Program-made: the position numbers and the translations under genes
NCBI RefSeq assembly: GCF_016612995.1
Contig: NZ_JAEOAH010000026.1
Coordinates: 1 to 58,885, forward strand
Length of the DNA: 58,885 nt
Direction of reading: 5' to 3'
DNA from: Viridibacillus soli
GTDB taxonomy: Bacteria; Bacillota; Bacilli; Bacillales_A; Planococcaceae
Part shown: positions 1-10,442 of the stretch, one piece after another
Layout of the letters: each line of letters starts with the position of its first letter
How positions within the stretch are numbered: position 1 is the stretch's first letter
Notes under the pieces: model-generated
Seen by the model: only the letters and a program-made list of their open reading frames with translations
What the model was told of the DNA's origin: nothing
Databases searched by the model: none

Positions 1-590
1 CTCCCATTTAACTCACTCAAGCTTTCATTTAACTCACTCAGCCTTCCATTTAACTCACTCGTGCTCATTTGATACACTCGAGCTTCCATTTAACTCACTC
101 AAGCCTTCATTTAACTCACTCAGTCTTCCATTTAACTCACTCAAGCCTTCATTTAACTCACTCAGTCTCCCATTTAACTCACTCAAGCTTTCATTTAACT
201 CACTCTGCCTTCCATTTAACTCACTCGTGCTCAGATGATACACTCGAGCTTCCATTTAACTCACTCAAGCTTTCATTTAACTCACTCTGCCTTCCATTTA
301 ACTCACTCGTGCTCAGATGATACACTCGAGCTTCCATTTAACTCACTCAAGCTTTCATTTAACTCACTCTGCCTTCCATTTAACTCACTCGTGCTCAGAT
401 GATACACTCGAGCTTCCATTTAACTCACTCAAGCTTTCATTTAACTCACTCAGCCTCCCATTTAACTCACTCGTGCTCATTTGATACACTCAAGCTTCCA
501 TTTAACTCACTCGTGCTCATTTGATACACTCGAGCTCCCATTTAACCCACTCGCACTTCCTTTTAACTCACTTACGCCCGCATTCAATAC
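1..590. repeat. Tandem minisatellite, about 21-bp units in 82-bp super-units
   Basis: Units built on CATTTAACTCACTC plus 5-7 variable bases follow each other without spacers from the first base to about 590. Between 227 and 473 they form a higher-order repeat: the element starting GTGCTCA recurs at 227, 309, 391 and 473, exactly 82 bp apart (three 21-mers and one 19-mer). Units after 513 are increasingly diverged. On the minus strand one frame reads as heptads of the type SELNGRL / SELNEGL, on the plus strand as HLTHS repeats, but 82 is not a multiple of 3, so no frame survives more than about two super-units. This favours a non-coding or decayed array. The left end lies outside the window. 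Confidence 0.9.
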
Positions 591-630
591 TCTCGTGCTC
601 TTTGTTTCTCTACTCATCAAATTCCCTAAC

Positions 631-657
631 AAAAAAAGCATCTCACAAGGAGATGCT
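631..657 (-). terminator. Rho-independent terminator after desKR
   Basis: A perfect 8-bp stem AGCATCTC/GAGATGCT with a 5-nt loop is followed on the minus strand by a run of seven T. It is the first terminator downstream of desR. The 658-825 stretch between them shows no gene. Confidence 0.75.
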
Positions 658-825
658 GACTAATTTATTATTTTGATTTTAATAGGATTAATTTGCGCCG
701 GGAGAGACTCTATTATACCTTCCTATGTTATTTCTATGTGATCACCAAGAGTTAGAGTAAGGGTCTAATCGATGCTCGGCAGCTATGCGGATATTTTTAA
801 AATATCGCACCTTTGTTCATTTGCT

Positions 826-1431
826 CTATTTATTCCATCCCTTTTCCTTAAAGCGAGCAATTGCTTCAATACGATTGCTTACGTCTAGTTTGTCTAAAAT
901 GGTTGAAATATAGTTTCGCACGGTACCAGGCGAAAGAAAAAGCTCCCCCGCTATTTCTTTCGTCGTTTTACCCTCCGCTACTAGCTCCAGTACTTCACTT
1001 TCACGTTCTGTGAGCGGATTTTCGGTGGCATCTTCATACACGATATCGATTAACTCAGGTGCATACAAACGTCGTCCCTCCATAATAACGCGGATGGAAT
1101 TCACAAGTTCTTCAATTGGGCTATCTTTTAACAAATAACCACGCACCCCAGCTTTACGTGCACGCTCAAAATAACCTGGGCGCGCGAAGGTTGTTAAGAT
1201 GATAATTTTACAGTCATTGTTCTGTAATTCTTCGGCAGCATCTAAACCGGTTTTCAGAGGCATTTCGATATCCATAATGCATATATCGGGTCTATGCTCC
1301 TCGACAAGTGCAACGGCCTCTGCACCATTTTTGCCAATGCCGACTACTTCCATATCATCTTCCATATTGAGTAAAGATTTCATAGCACCAAGTAACATAC
1401 CTTGGTCCTCTGCTATGACGATTTTAATCAT
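826..1431 (-). CDS. desR: DesR-like response regulator (NarL/FixJ family)
   Basis: Cytoplasmic response regulator that, when phosphorylated by DesK, activates the desaturase gene des on cold-induced membrane ordering. The receiver domain covers about residues 1-115 with acidic pair E8/D9, phospho-acceptor D54 (in IMDIEMP), T81 and K102. The C-terminal LuxR-type helix-turn-helix starts at NPLTERESEVLELVAEGKT. The ATG at 1431 is preferred over the GTG at 1440 because it gives the usual MIKIVIAED start and D54 numbering as in Bacillus DesR. The gene overlaps the 3' end of desK by 8 bp, so the two are translationally coupled. Length (201 aa) is normal. The family is clear; the DesR identity is supported by the desK and des neighbours. 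Confidence 0.93.
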   Translation of the reverse strand: MIKIVIAEDQGMLLGAMKSLLNMEDDMEVVGIGKNGAEAVALVEEHRPDICIMDIEMPLKTGLDAAEELQNNDCKIIILTTFARPGYFERARKAGVRGYLLKDSPIEELVNSIRVIMEGRRLYAPELIDIVYEDATENPLTERESEVLELVAEGKTTKEIAGELFLSPGTVRNYISTILDKLDVSNRIEAIARFKEKGWNK

Positions 1432-2575
1432 TTTGGTCACTTCCCTTTTGATGTGTTATGACGATTGGTACAGTAATATCTAGCTCTGTGCCATTTTGTT
1501 CAGTAATTTCCAAATTGCCATTTACGAACTCTAAACGCTCCCTCATGCCATTTAAGCCATTACCTGCTGGCTTCGCTTTACTTGTTGAAAGACCGACACC
1601 GTTATCTGCAATTTTAATTTTTAACTCATTTTCATTTTGGATAAACTTGATTTTACATTTTGTTCCACAACTATGCTTTACAATATTATTAACAGCTTCC
1701 TTCAAACACATGCTCAACACATTTTCGACAATCGTTGGTATCTTATCAAAGTTTGGATTTCCTTCAATCGTCAATTCCATTTCAGCTGCATTTAAAATTT
1801 GTTGAATGCGAACAAGTTCATCACACAACTTTACTGTACGCATATCTGCTACAAGTTCGCGCACTTCCTTCAAAGCAATGCTTGCTGTTTGGCGTATATC
1901 TTTTAATTCGGCTACTGCTGCCTTTGGATCTTTTTCTACTAAGCGTGCAGCTAAATCGCTTTTCAAACCAATCATGGAAAGCTTTTGTCCGAGTGTATCA
2001 TGCAAGTCACGTGCAATACGCTGACGCTCCTCATAAACACTTAACTCAGAAATCCGTTCTTTCGCCGACTCCAACTGCCCTGCAAGCTTCTCACGCTTAT
2101 TCCAATTATATAAATTAAACGGCAATAGCACCGTTCCTATAACCGAACTAATGATGAAGTGAATTTGAGGTAAAAATAATTCAACTTCAATAAAAAAACC
2201 CGCTACAATTGCCCCTATCGTAAAGGCAATATGTAAGCCATACATAATGTAAAACCCAACTGTATTACGAATATTCCCAATAAAGAATGCCGTAAACAAT
2301 GATAAATAAACATAACCAAAAAGTAGCGTCATTCCCACATTTATGAGTATCTCAAAGGATACCCACATGTACACAAGCCCATTGTTTGCACTATGCGAAA
2401 AACGATATGAGATAAAATATAAAAGTAAAATTGCAATACCAATCGCAATTTCAAAACGCGATGATGCTCTAAAAATAAAAAAGAACGGCAGTAAACAGAA
2501 AATAACCCAAGCATAAATACTTAGCCACGGACTTTTTGGGAAAATACTAAACCAGTTCAGCATAACTTCATTCAC
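1424..2575 (-). CDS. desK: DesK-like membrane sensor histidine kinase
   Basis: Membrane thermosensor kinase/phosphatase partner of DesR. Five hydrophobic segments fill roughly residues 15-155, followed by a charged coiled linker (about 158-185) as expected of the DesK two-helix signal domain. The dimerisation box ERQRIARDLHDTLGQKLS carries phospho-acceptor H192 (HisKA_3), and the HATPase domain shows KEAVNNIVKH (N box) and DNGVGL (G1). The start is GTG at 2575 after GGACGG; an in-frame ATG 12 bases later is an alternative. It lies 3' of the des terminator on the same strand, so it probably has its own promoter in the short 2576-2613 gap or is reached by read-through. Confidence 0.93.
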   Translation of the reverse strand: MNEVMLNWFSIFPKSPWLSIYAWVIFCLLPFFFIFRASSRFEIAIGIAILLLYFISYRFSHSANNGLVYMWVSFEILINVGMTLLFGYVYLSLFTAFFIGNIRNTVGFYIMYGLHIAFTIGAIVAGFFIEVELFLPQIHFIISSVIGTVLLPFNLYNWNKREKLAGQLESAKERISELSVYEERQRIARDLHDTLGQKLSMIGLKSDLAARLVEKDPKAAVAELKDIRQTASIALKEVRELVADMRTVKLCDELVRIQQILNAAEMELTIEGNPNFDKIPTIVENVLSMCLKEAVNNIVKHSCGTKCKIKFIQNENELKIKIADNGVGLSTSKAKPAGNGLNGMRERLEFVNGNLEITEQNGTELDITVPIVITHQKGSDQND

Positions 2576-2613
2576 CGTCCTATCTAGTTACCCCTATTAT
2601 ATCAAATGCCTTA

Positions 2614-2650
2614 CAAACAAAAACAGCCATCTCCTTTTGTAGAGATGACC
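2614..2650 (-). terminator. Terminator after des
   Basis: Stem CATCTC/GAGATG (2628-2633 with 2642-2647) followed on the minus strand by TGTTTTTGTTTG. It separates des from desK. Confidence 0.7.
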
Positions 2651-2660
2651 ATTTTAGAAC

Positions 2661-3713
2661 TCAGCTTGCTTTTTTCATAGGTACATCTGTTTTTCTTGAT
2701 GAACGATCATGTGCATCTACTAAACTCTGTACAGCCTTAAATGTTACAAATGTTTTATGCGATGGATCATATAATTTATAGCGTAATGATTCAAAACTAG
2801 TTTTTAAAGTAACTGTTGTTGCTGTTTGAAGTGGTGGTACTTTCTCATGTGCTTCTTCTAATAAGTAGTTTGGTACACGAGGTGATAAATGATGCACGTG
2901 ATGGAAGCCGATATTACCTGTTACCCATTGTAACAACAGTGGCAATTTATAATATGAGCTACCTTCAATCGCAGCTTTCACATAATCCCATTCAGACTCT
3001 TCTTCAAAATAAGAATCTTCAAATGTATGTTGAATGTAGAACAACCAAATTCCTAGTGAAGCCGCTACAAACATCGTCGTACCATGTACGATTAAAAGTG
3101 CTGGCCATCCAGCTGTCAAGACAATACCTGCTACAAGCGATACGATAATCATGTTTGATAAATACGTATTCAAACGCTCTTTTTTTCGTGCATCTTTACG
3201 ATTAAAACGACTTGAAATTAACACTAGGAAAATTGGGCCTATTCCAAACATTACAAGTGGGTTACGGTATGCACGATATTTGAAACGCTCCCATTTTGAA
3301 GCTGCAATATACTCATCAATTGTCATTACCCAAATGTCACCAACACCACGTTTATCTAAATTCGAGCTAGTTGCATGGTGAATTGCGTGCTCACGTTTCC
3401 ATTTTTCATAAGAAAACAATGTTAATACACCTGTCATCGTACCAACAATATCATTTGCTTTTTTATTTTTAAAAAACGAACCGTGTGTACAATCATGGAA
3501 AATAATGAATGTACGAATAACAAACCCTGCAGCAATCACGCTCAAACCAACCGAAGCCCATACCGATACCGGGATTAACATGTAAGCTGCTGTCCATAAA
3601 AGTATCAATGGTAGGATTGTGTTAATCATTTGCATAACGCTCTTTTTCACTTCTGACTTAGCAAACGGTGCGACATCTTTACGTAACTGCTTCGTCTTTT
3701 CTATATTATTCAT
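2661..3713 (-). CDS. des: Phospholipid acyl desaturase (Des-like)
   Basis: Integral membrane di-iron desaturase that introduces a double bond into phospholipid acyl chains at low temperature. Three His boxes are visible: HDCTHGS, HAIHH (in KREHAIHHATSS) and HHVHH (in GFHHVHHLSP), separated by hydrophobic hairpins. The start is ATG 3713, preceded by GAGGGA with 6-base spacing; this gives 350 aa, the usual length, and drops a 32-residue extension of the longest frame. The promoter has a near-consensus TAAAAT (3756-3751) but no good -35 box, consistent with activation by DesR bound at the palindrome just upstream. The gene is followed by a terminator and then desK-desR. Confidence 0.93.
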   Translation of the reverse strand: MNNIEKTKQLRKDVAPFAKSEVKKSVMQMINTILPLILLWTAAYMLIPVSVWASVGLSVIAAGFVIRTFIIFHDCTHGSFFKNKKANDIVGTMTGVLTLFSYEKWKREHAIHHATSSNLDKRGVGDIWVMTIDEYIAASKWERFKYRAYRNPLVMFGIGPIFLVLISSRFNRKDARKKERLNTYLSNMIIVSLVAGIVLTAGWPALLIVHGTTMFVAASLGIWLFYIQHTFEDSYFEEESEWDYVKAAIEGSSYYKLPLLLQWVTGNIGFHHVHHLSPRVPNYLLEEAHEKVPPLQTATTVTLKTSFESLRYKLYDPSHKTFVTFKAVQSLVDAHDRSSRKTDVPMKKAS

Positions 3714-3743
3714 GTGAAGTCCCTCACTTTTCTTCGCTTTGGA

Positions 3744-3821
3744 TATTTTCATTTTACGACTTGCAGAAAAATGACAGTAGGCATAGATGTCATGATTACT
3801 ATATGACATCTGTCATATAGT
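3744..3821 (-). promoter_or_regulatory. des promoter with DesR-type operator
   Basis: A perfect inverted repeat of 11 bp with a 2-bp centre (ACTATATGACA / TGTCATATAGT) lies at 3798-3821, followed downstream on the minus strand by a partial repeat of the half-site (TCATGACATC, near 3788-3797). The -10 hexamer TAAAAT is at 3756-3751. The sites would sit at about -44 to -77, matching the activator position known for DesR at Bacillus des. Confidence 0.75.
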
Positions 3822-3973
3822 AAGTGTTAGTAGTTGGTCATAGGATCAAAATACACGGAATCAAATCATCGATTTTACCTCTACTTTCCAATTATTTATA
3901 TTGATTAAAATTATCCTTCTCACTATAAAGTCAGAGTGTCATATGCCATTATTAGAATTTATATATCAAACGC

Positions 3974-4008
3974 AAAAAGGTGAGATGGCATAAATCCACC
4001 TCACCTTT
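3974..4008 (-). terminator. Terminator after metH
   Basis: Stem AAAGGTGAGATGG/CCACCTCACCTTT with one G-T pair (3976-3988 with 3996-4008), followed on the minus strand by TTTTTGCG. It directly abuts the metH stop codon. Confidence 0.85.
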
Positions 4009-4010
4009 CT

Positions 4011-7000
4011 TTATTCTACATTGAAATATCGCGCATCAGGGTGTGCAAAGACAATTGCTGAAACGGATGCTTCTGGCTCCATCATAAATTCCTCTGTTAG
4101 ATGAACGCCGATATCTTCTGGTTTGATCAAACCAAATAGCTTCGATTGGTCTTCTAAATTAGGACATGCTGGATAGCCAAATGAGAAACGTTGACCTTGA
4201 TATTTTGCTGCGAAACGGTCACGCATTGTGAAGTCCGTTGCATCTGAGAAACCCCATTGATCGCGAATTTCTTGGTGGATACGCTCTGCAAATCCTTCTG
4301 CTAACTCAAGAGCTGTCGCTTGCAATGCATGACTTTCGAGGAATTTACCTTGCTCCTTCAAACGCACTGCAGCTTCGCGTACACCATGGCCTGCCGTCAC
4401 TTGCATGAAAGCAACATAATCCATTTCTCCACTATCTACTGTTTTCAAGAAATCAGCTAAGCATAAGTATGGCGTCTTGTTTTGACGTGGGAAAGTAAAG
4501 CGTTCAATGATCGTCTTACTATCTGCTGGGTCATAAATAATAACGTCATCTCCATCTGCTTGGGCAGGGAAAAACTGATACATGCCTGATGGGGTTAATA
4601 CACCTGATTCCAAAAATTCCGTTACTAATTCGTATAATTCAACTGCACGTGTGTCGCCTTTTTCAAGCAATTCATCATTATATCCTCTTAAGCCTAAATG
4701 ATGGCCAATTAACGTACGCATATTCACATATGGATATAAATGTGATACAGAATAATCTTTCAAAACATGGCGTCGTAAATCAGTCGGTACAAAGACAGGT
4801 GCATCTGAACGTACTGTTTTCACAGGTTTTTCCGCGACCGCTACAGCTGGTTTCGCCGCACGTTTCGCTTCAGCTGCTGCACGTTTTTCAATGGCATCTT
4901 CTAGCTCATGTAATAATTCGCCTTTACCATCACTTTGTAAGCGGTTCGCTAGCTCAAGCCCTTGCATCGCATCTTTTGCATAGATGACAGGCCCATCATA
5001 CTCCGCTGCAATTTTCGTTTCAGTAAAGCGTCTTGATAGTGCCGCCCCACCTACGAGCATTGGTGTAATAATGCCAGCATCCTTGAAATCCTGCGCTGTA
5101 ATGACCATTTGCTGTGCTGATTTTACGAGTAAACCGGATAAACCAACAATATCTGGATGTTCTTTTTTAATGACTTCGATAAGTGCTTGAGGTGTTACTT
5201 TAATACCAACATCAATTACTTTATAACCGTTATTACTTAAAATAATATCCACGAGGTTTTTCCCGATATCATGCACATCACCTTTAACCGTCGCTAGAAT
5301 AACTTTCCCTTTTCCAGAGTCATTTTCATTTTTATCCATGAACTGTTCTAGGAATGATACAGACGCTTTCATAACACCCGCACTTTGCAATACTTCCGCT
5401 ACGATTAACTGGTTGTCATTAAATAAGCGCCCTACTTCAGCCATTCCTTCCATTAAAGGTCCATTAATAATCTCTAATGGTGAATCGTACATGTTCATAG
5501 CCGCTTCCAAATCGGGAATCAAGCCCTCTTTTGTACCTTCAATAATGTAATAAGCAAGTCTCTCTGGTACTGTTTTCGGAATATCATCCTCGGTCTTTTC
5601 CTTCTTCTTATCACGATAAAAATCAGTAAAGTCAGCAAGCGTTTTATCCGTTGTTCTATAAATTAAATCATTCGCTAAATTAATCTCATTCTCTGGAATC
5701 GAAGCATAGCGTTCTAATTTCTCTGTATTTACAATTGCATAATCAAGTCCCGCTTGTGTACAGTGATATAAATACACAGCATTTAATACTTCACGGCCAA
5801 CTGGAGGAAGACCAAATGACACATTACTTACACCTAAAATAGTTAACACACGTGGCATTTTCTCTTTAATCAATCGAATACCTTCTATTGTTTCTACAGC
5901 AGCGCCGATATATTGTTCATCCCCAGTGCCGACCGGGAATACAAGTGGATCAAAAATAATATCTTCTGGTGAAATGCCCCATTTGTTTACGAGTAAATCA
6001 TATGAACGTTCAGCAACCTTCAATTTGCTATGACGGTCAACAGCCATCCCTTTTTCATCAATTGTCCCGATAACAATGGATGCACCATATTTTTTAACAA
6101 TTGGTAAAACCGCATCATAACGTTCTTCTCCGTCCTCTAAGTTGATGGAGTTGATGATCGCTTTCCCTTGAGAATATTTTAGCGCCTCTTCAATTACTTT
6201 TTCATCTGTTGAGTCAATTACAAGAGGAACTTTAACCTTTTTCACTACTTCTGTCATGAAGTTTTTCATATCCTCAAGCTCTTCACGGTCTGGGTTTGCT
6301 AAACAAATATCCATAACATGTGCACCATTTTTCACTTGTGCACGAGCAATTTCTGCAGCTTCTTCAAATTTACCTTCTATAATAAGACGCTTAAATTTGC
6401 GTGATCCAATAACATTCGTACGTTCTCCTACAAATAATGGACGCATTGAGTCATCATAAACAAGTGGCTCAATCCCTGCAATGACATGGCCATGCTCCGT
6501 TTCTGGCATTTGCCGCGGTTGTTTATCCTCCACCACTTTTCGAATAGCTTTAATATGCTCAGGCGTCGTACCACAACAGCCCCCTACGATATTCAGCCAG
6601 CCTTTATCAGCAAAGCCTTCAAGCTTTTTAGACAAAGATTCCGGCGTTTCATGATAATGACCTTCTTCATCTGGTAACCCCGCATTCGGATAGCAGCTAA
6701 CATAACTTGTAGCCAATTCAGAAAGTGAACGTAAATAATCTGTCATAAATTCCGGGCCTGTCGCACAGTTCAAGCCAACTGATAGCGGTTTAATATGTTC
6801 AATTGAAATATAAAACGCTTCAATACTCTGTCCTGCAAGTGTTGTTCCCATCGGTTCAATCGTTCCTGAAATCATGACTGGCAGCTCTTTACCTGCTTCA
6901 TCAAATGCTTGCTTGAGACCTAAAGTACCAGCCTTCACATTCAGCATATCTTGACTTGTTTCAAGCAATAACAGGTCAGCTCCACCTTCAATTAAAGCTT

Positions 7001-7445
7001 TTGCTTGCACATAAAAGTCTTGTTGTAGCTCATCAAATGTAATACCACCAGTGACAGACAGTGTTTTTGTTGTTGGACCCATTGCACCTGCAACGTAACG
7101 AGGCCATTCAGGTGTCGACAATTCATCTGCTACTTTTTTAGCAATTTGCACAGCTAGTAAGTTGATTTCATGTGCCTGATCACCAAGGTCATATTCATTT
7201 AATACAACAGGTGTACCACCAAATGTATTCGTACTAATAATATCTGAACCCGCCTCTAAATAAGCACGGTGTACATATTCAATAACGTCAGGTCGTGTAA
7301 TATTCAAATATTCATTACAGCCATCATATTCATCCCCACCAAAGTCTTCCGGTGTTAAATTAGCGTTTTGGAGCATAGTCCCCATCGCACCGTCTAAAAC
7401 AAGAATATTATGTTGGAGTCGTTCTTCAAGTGGTTGCTTTAACAT
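4011..7445 (-). CDS. metH: Cobalamin-dependent methionine synthase
   Basis: Transfers the methyl group of 5-methyl-THF to homocysteine via methylcobalamin. Four modules occur in order: homocysteine domain (about 1-320) with Zn ligands in GLNCATGP and [10 protein letters not shown]; pterin-binding TIM barrel (about 345-610, starting [14 protein letters not shown]); B12 cap and Rossmann domain (about 640-860) with the cobalt-ligand motif DVHDIGKN; an Ala/Lys/Val linker; and the SAM-dependent reactivation domain (about 905-1144) with [10 protein letters not shown]. The start ATG 7445 has AGGAG 9 bases upstream and overlaps the yitJ 3' end by 20 bp. It therefore belongs to the SAM-riboswitch-controlled transcript with yitJ, which supplies its methyl-THF. 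At 1144 aa it is slightly shorter than the E. coli enzyme, as is common in Firmicutes. Confidence 0.96.
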   Translation of the reverse strand: MLKQPLEERLQHNILVLDGAMGTMLQNANLTPEDFGGDEYDGCNEYLNITRPDVIEYVHRAYLEAGSDIISTNTFGGTPVVLNEYDLGDQAHEINLLAVQIAKKVADELSTPEWPRYVAGAMGPTTKTLSVTGGITFDELQQDFYVQAKALIEGGADLLLLETSQDMLNVKAGTLGLKQAFDEAGKELPVMISGTIEPMGTTLAGQSIEAFYISIEHIKPLSVGLNCATGPEFMTDYLRSLSELATSYVSCYPNAGLPDEEGHYHETPESLSKKLEGFADKGWLNIVGGCCGTTPEHIKAIRKVVEDKQPRQMPETEHGHVIAGIEPLVYDDSMRPLFVGERTNVIGSRKFKRLIIEGKFEEAAEIARAQVKNGAHVMDICLANPDREELEDMKNFMTEVVKKVKVPLVIDSTDEKVIEEALKYSQGKAIINSINLEDGEERYDAVLPIVKKYGASIVIGTIDEKGMAVDRHSKLKVAERSYDLLVNKWGISPEDIIFDPLVFPVGTGDEQYIGAAVETIEGIRLIKEKMPRVLTILGVSNVSFGLPPVGREVLNAVYLYHCTQAGLDYAIVNTEKLERYASIPENEINLANDLIYRTTDKTLADFTDFYRDKKKEKTEDDIPKTVPERLAYYIIEGTKEGLIPDLEAAMNMYDSPLEIINGPLMEGMAEVGRLFNDNQLIVAEVLQSAGVMKASVSFLEQFMDKNENDSGKGKVILATVKGDVHDIGKNLVDIILSNNGYKVIDVGIKVTPQALIEVIKKEHPDIVGLSGLLVKSAQQMVITAQDFKDAGIITPMLVGGAALSRRFTETKIAAEYDGPVIYAKDAMQGLELANRLQSDGKGELLHELEDAIEKRAAAEAKRAAKPAVAVAEKPVKTVRSDAPVFVPTDLRRHVLKDYSVSHLYPYVNMRTLIGHHLGLRGYNDELLEKGDTRAVELYELVTEFLESGVLTPSGMYQFFPAQADGDDVIIYDPADSKTIIERFTFPRQNKTPYLCLADFLKTVDSGEMDYVAFMQVTAGHGVREAAVRLKEQGKFLESHALQATALELAEGFAERIHQEIRDQWGFSDATDFTMRDRFAAKYQGQRFSFGYPACPNLEDQSKLFGLIKPEDIGVHLTEEFMMEPEASVSAIVFAHPDARYFNVE

Positions 7446-9285
7446 AGTTGTGATCTCCTACTTTCTGTTTGTCTAACTCTTGAATATAATGAATTAATTC
7501 CAGCGACATGTCGTAACGTATAAATGGTGTAATAATATATATACCATTGAATAATTCTGCTGCTGTATCGATTAATTCCTTGGCAATCGCAATCCCTTCT
7601 GCAGTCGCAAGTTCTTTATCATCACCCGTTGCACGCATTCTCTCAAGCACTTCATCTGAAAGCTTAATACCAGGTACTTCGTGATGTAAGAACTCTGAAT
7701 TACGAATTCCTGTTAGAGGCATGATACCTATAAAAATCGGCGTTTCCAAATGCTTTGTGGCTTCATAAATTTCAACGATTTTTTCTTTCGTATAAACTGG
7801 CTGAGTAATGAAATAGTCAGCCCCGCACTCTATTTTTTTCTCCAGTCGCTTCACCGCTCGGTCAAGCACTCTCACATTTGGGTTAAATGCAGCTGCTACT
7901 GAGAAGTTTGCCTTTTTACGAAGTGGCTGCCCTGAGAATGAAATTCCTTCATTCAACTGCTTAATAAGCTGTATCAACTCCAAACTTGAAACATCATAAA
8001 CGCTTGTCGCACCTGGGAAGTCACCTACTTTTGTAGGGTCACCAGTAACAGCTAAAATTTCGTTAATCCCTAATGCATCTAGGCCCATCAAATGTGATTG
8101 TAAGCCGATTAAATTACGATCGCGGCAAGTAATATGGGCAAGTGAACGAATATTATTTTGCATTTTCAAAATAGAACCCATTGCCATATTGCTAATACGC
8201 GGCGAGGCGAGTGAGTTATCTGCCATAGTGACAGCCTCAATCCCTGTTGCATAGAGTTTTTGGGCACCTTCAATAAAAGTAGCTGTTTCAAGGTGGCGAG
8301 GTGTATCGAGCTCAACAATAATTGTTCGTTCCTTTTTCGCCTTTTCATGAAGTGGCTCATGGTGATCTTTTGTTGCCTCTTTAATTTCAATTATTTTTTT
8401 CTTCTTCACCACTTTATTTGTAATAGGTGGTAGGTCTGCAATTCGTTTTTTCACCGCTTCTATATGCTTCGGTGTAGTCCCACAACATCCACCGATTAAG
8501 CGCACGCCTTGATCACGTAGTAAAACCGCTGCACGACCGAAATAATCGGCCTCTGATTCATAGACGATTTTGCCGTCTTCAACATCTAGTAAACTAGCAT
8601 TTGGATATGCAGATAAGAATGCTTTTGCTGGTAATTCTACATCTTCAAATGCTTGGATTGTATGGTGGGGACCTAAACGGCAGTTCACACCAACAATATC
8701 TGCCCCAAATGCTTCTAATTGTTGCAGTGCATCATTTAATAATAAACCGTTTTGTAAAATGCCTGGCTCATGCATTGATACTTGTGAAATGATTGGTACA
8801 TCTGTTAGCTTGCGCAAATGCTTTACTACTGTTGATAGTTCTTCGAAATCATAGTACGTCTCAAGTAATAAACCGTCTGGATTACCTGCTAATAAATACC
8901 CCGCCTGCTCATCAAGTGCAGCTACGATTTCATCTAATGTTGCTTCACTTTTACGAATACCACGAATACCACCAATTGTACCAAGCACAAATTGGTCACC
9001 TGGTGCAGCAGCACGTTTTGCTATTTCAATCGCGGACTCATTGAACGCTCTTACAGAGTTCTCTAAACCATAACGCTCTAATTTAATAGCATTAGCTGTA
9101 TACGTATTTGTTTGAATAATGTCAGCGCCCGCTTTAATATATTGTTGGTGAATATTTTCAATCACTTCGGGCTTTGTAAGATTCAATTCCTCGTAGCAAT
9201 AATCAATTCCGTATGAGTATAACAATGTACCCATCGCACCATCAGCCGTTAACATCTGTGTTTTTAGTTTTTCAAGTAATCCCAT
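7426..9285 (-). CDS. yitJ: Bifunctional homocysteine S-methyltransferase / methylene-THF reductase (YitJ-like)
   Basis: The N-terminal half (about 1-290) is a homocysteine methyltransferase barrel with Zn cysteines in GVNCRLGP and [10 protein letters not shown]. The C-terminal half (about 320-619) is a MetF-type FAD-dependent methylene-THF reductase ([24 protein letters not shown]). The two halves are joined by a Lys/Glu-rich linker. It reduces 5,10-methylene-THF to 5-methyl-THF, the donor for metH encoded next on the transcript. The start ATG 9285 has GAGAGGAA 8 bases upstream. The first gene after the SAM-I riboswitch, so it is expected to be off when S-adenosylmethionine is high. Whether the N-terminal half is catalytically important beside a full MetH is open. 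Confidence 0.95.
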   Translation of the reverse strand: MGLLEKLKTQMLTADGAMGTLLYSYGIDYCYEELNLTKPEVIENIHQQYIKAGADIIQTNTYTANAIKLERYGLENSVRAFNESAIEIAKRAAAPGDQFVLGTIGGIRGIRKSEATLDEIVAALDEQAGYLLAGNPDGLLLETYYDFEELSTVVKHLRKLTDVPIISQVSMHEPGILQNGLLLNDALQQLEAFGADIVGVNCRLGPHHTIQAFEDVELPAKAFLSAYPNASLLDVEDGKIVYESEADYFGRAAVLLRDQGVRLIGGCCGTTPKHIEAVKKRIADLPPITNKVVKKKKIIEIKEATKDHHEPLHEKAKKERTIIVELDTPRHLETATFIEGAQKLYATGIEAVTMADNSLASPRISNMAMGSILKMQNNIRSLAHITCRDRNLIGLQSHLMGLDALGINEILAVTGDPTKVGDFPGATSVYDVSSLELIQLIKQLNEGISFSGQPLRKKANFSVAAAFNPNVRVLDRAVKRLEKKIECGADYFITQPVYTKEKIVEIYEATKHLETPIFIGIMPLTGIRNSEFLHHEVPGIKLSDEVLERMRATGDDKELATAEGIAIAKELIDTAAELFNGIYIITPFIRYDMSLELIHYIQELDKQKVGDHNYVKATT

Positions 9286-9308
9286 TTAGTCCATTCCTCT
9301 CTAAATAA

Positions 9309-9465
9309 AAAAGCCTTCTTATAAATAAGAAGGCTTGACGATAACGATATTCGCTCCTTCTTATCTTTTCGGACAATTAGTAAATCCGCTGGAGTTAGCA
9401 CCTGACCACATGGGCTGGTTGCTGAAGCTTCAAAGGGCCAGTCCCTCAGCTTCTCTTGATAAGAA
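9309..9465 (-). promoter_or_regulatory. SAM-I (S-box) riboswitch with terminator
   Basis: The minus-strand transcript shows the S-box core: P1 TTCTTATC/GATAAGAA (9458-9465 with 9358-9365), AGCTGAGGGACTGGCCC, CTTCAGCAACC, and GGTGCTAACTCC. The expression platform is a terminator hairpin AAGCCTTCTTA/TAAGAAGGCTT (9311-9336) ending in a T-rich run, and the 3' P1 strand GATAAGAAGG can pair with it as antiterminator. It controls yitJ-metH. Confidence 0.97.
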
Positions 9466-9497
9466 ATATTTATTTAATTGTTAGAATAATTAAAAGA

Positions 9498-9526
9498 ATC
9501 ATAACCTTTTACCTGAATGACGTCAA
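9498..9526 (-). promoter_or_regulatory. SigA promoter of yitJ-metH
   Basis: TTGACG (9526-9521), 17-bp spacer, TATGAT (9503-9498) on the minus strand, about 30 bases upstream of the riboswitch P1 helix. Confidence 0.8.
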
Positions 9527-9686
9527 GTGGAATTTCATAATTGTAGAGAAACCTGATATTAGTAGTATATTTTCAGCACAAAACAAAAAAGGATGCTCTT
9601 TTCCCAAACTACAGCAACACGAGCTCTTTCATTCGCATTAACTGTACTCGGCTGCTCTAGATGTTTTTTTCTATTACTAACAGCTG

Positions 9687-10351
9687 TCACCATTCATTCG
9701 TAAAAATCTTATTCCCTTCTTTTTCATCGTACTCCATTGTATCAACAAGCTCAGCTTGAATGATCATCCTTTTTGAGCCGTCGTAGTTACATGTAACGAG
9801 TGTTAAAATTTTATCATTTGCATCATCTATTACATCTATTTGTTCCGGTTTTACAATAAATACTTTATCAATTTTATATTCGTAAATTTTCTTGAAGCCA
9901 GTCAAATAACCTGCCATGCCTTCCTTAGCATTTGTTAGTGGACTAAAAAGCGCCTTACCATTGTTCATATTATGTCCAGCGAGGGCATAATTGCCTTTGC
10001 CCATCTTTTGTTTCTGCTTCATCGCACCTGCACCGACTGCTAAATTGGTATTCGATACACCATATAAAATAGGCAATCGCATTTTCACTTTAGGTACACT
10101 AATTGCTCCGATAGCATTTATTTCTTTTTGATCGAAATTGCCTTCACAACGTCTTTAACATTTAAATCTGCTACTTGTTCAAAATCAAATGTCGCATTTG
10201 GATTTTGCATTGCTACTTCTATATCTTGCTGTCCAATAGTAGCTTTAGACATTTTCGAAATGACAAGCCCCATTAGTGTTTGATAAAAAATAAGTATTAG
10301 ACCAGCTATTAAAAAGAGCATTCCTAAAATCATTTTTACCTTTTTCCCCAT
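9687..10351 (-). pseudogene. srtA: Class A sortase split by a frameshift
   Basis: Two minus-strand frames together give one sortase of about 220 aa. The 5' part (start ATG 10351 after AAGGTGG) has a short cytoplasmic start, one N-terminal membrane anchor and ends in DVVKAISIKKK followed by a stop at 10118. The -1 frame continues the family sequence without a gap (INAIGAISVPKVKMRLPILYGVS) and holds the catalytic His (LAGHN), Cys (LVTCNYDG) and Arg (SKRMIIQ) to the stop at 9687. One base lost near 10129-10136 (an ATTTC/AAAAA-rich spot) would explain it. A real inactivating mutation, a homopolymer sequencing error, or slippage are all possible. Sortase joins LPxTG proteins to peptidoglycan at the outer membrane face. 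Confidence 0.85.
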
Positions 10352-10442
10352 ATTATCCACCTTCTCTCCGATCATTCATTTTATAGTACTAATTCATATC
10401 GTATTTTCTAGTGGTTTAGCCGATTACCGTATATGTTTGAAC

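Noticed and set aside
69-320. Plus-strand protein of HLTHS repeats and minus-strand SELNGRL protein
   Set aside because: Both are by-products of the 21-bp repeat; frames shift at each 82-bp super-unit and no ribosome site is present.
1-590. CRISPR array
   Set aside because: Units abut each other without unique spacers, unit length varies between 19 and 21 bp, and no cas genes are present.
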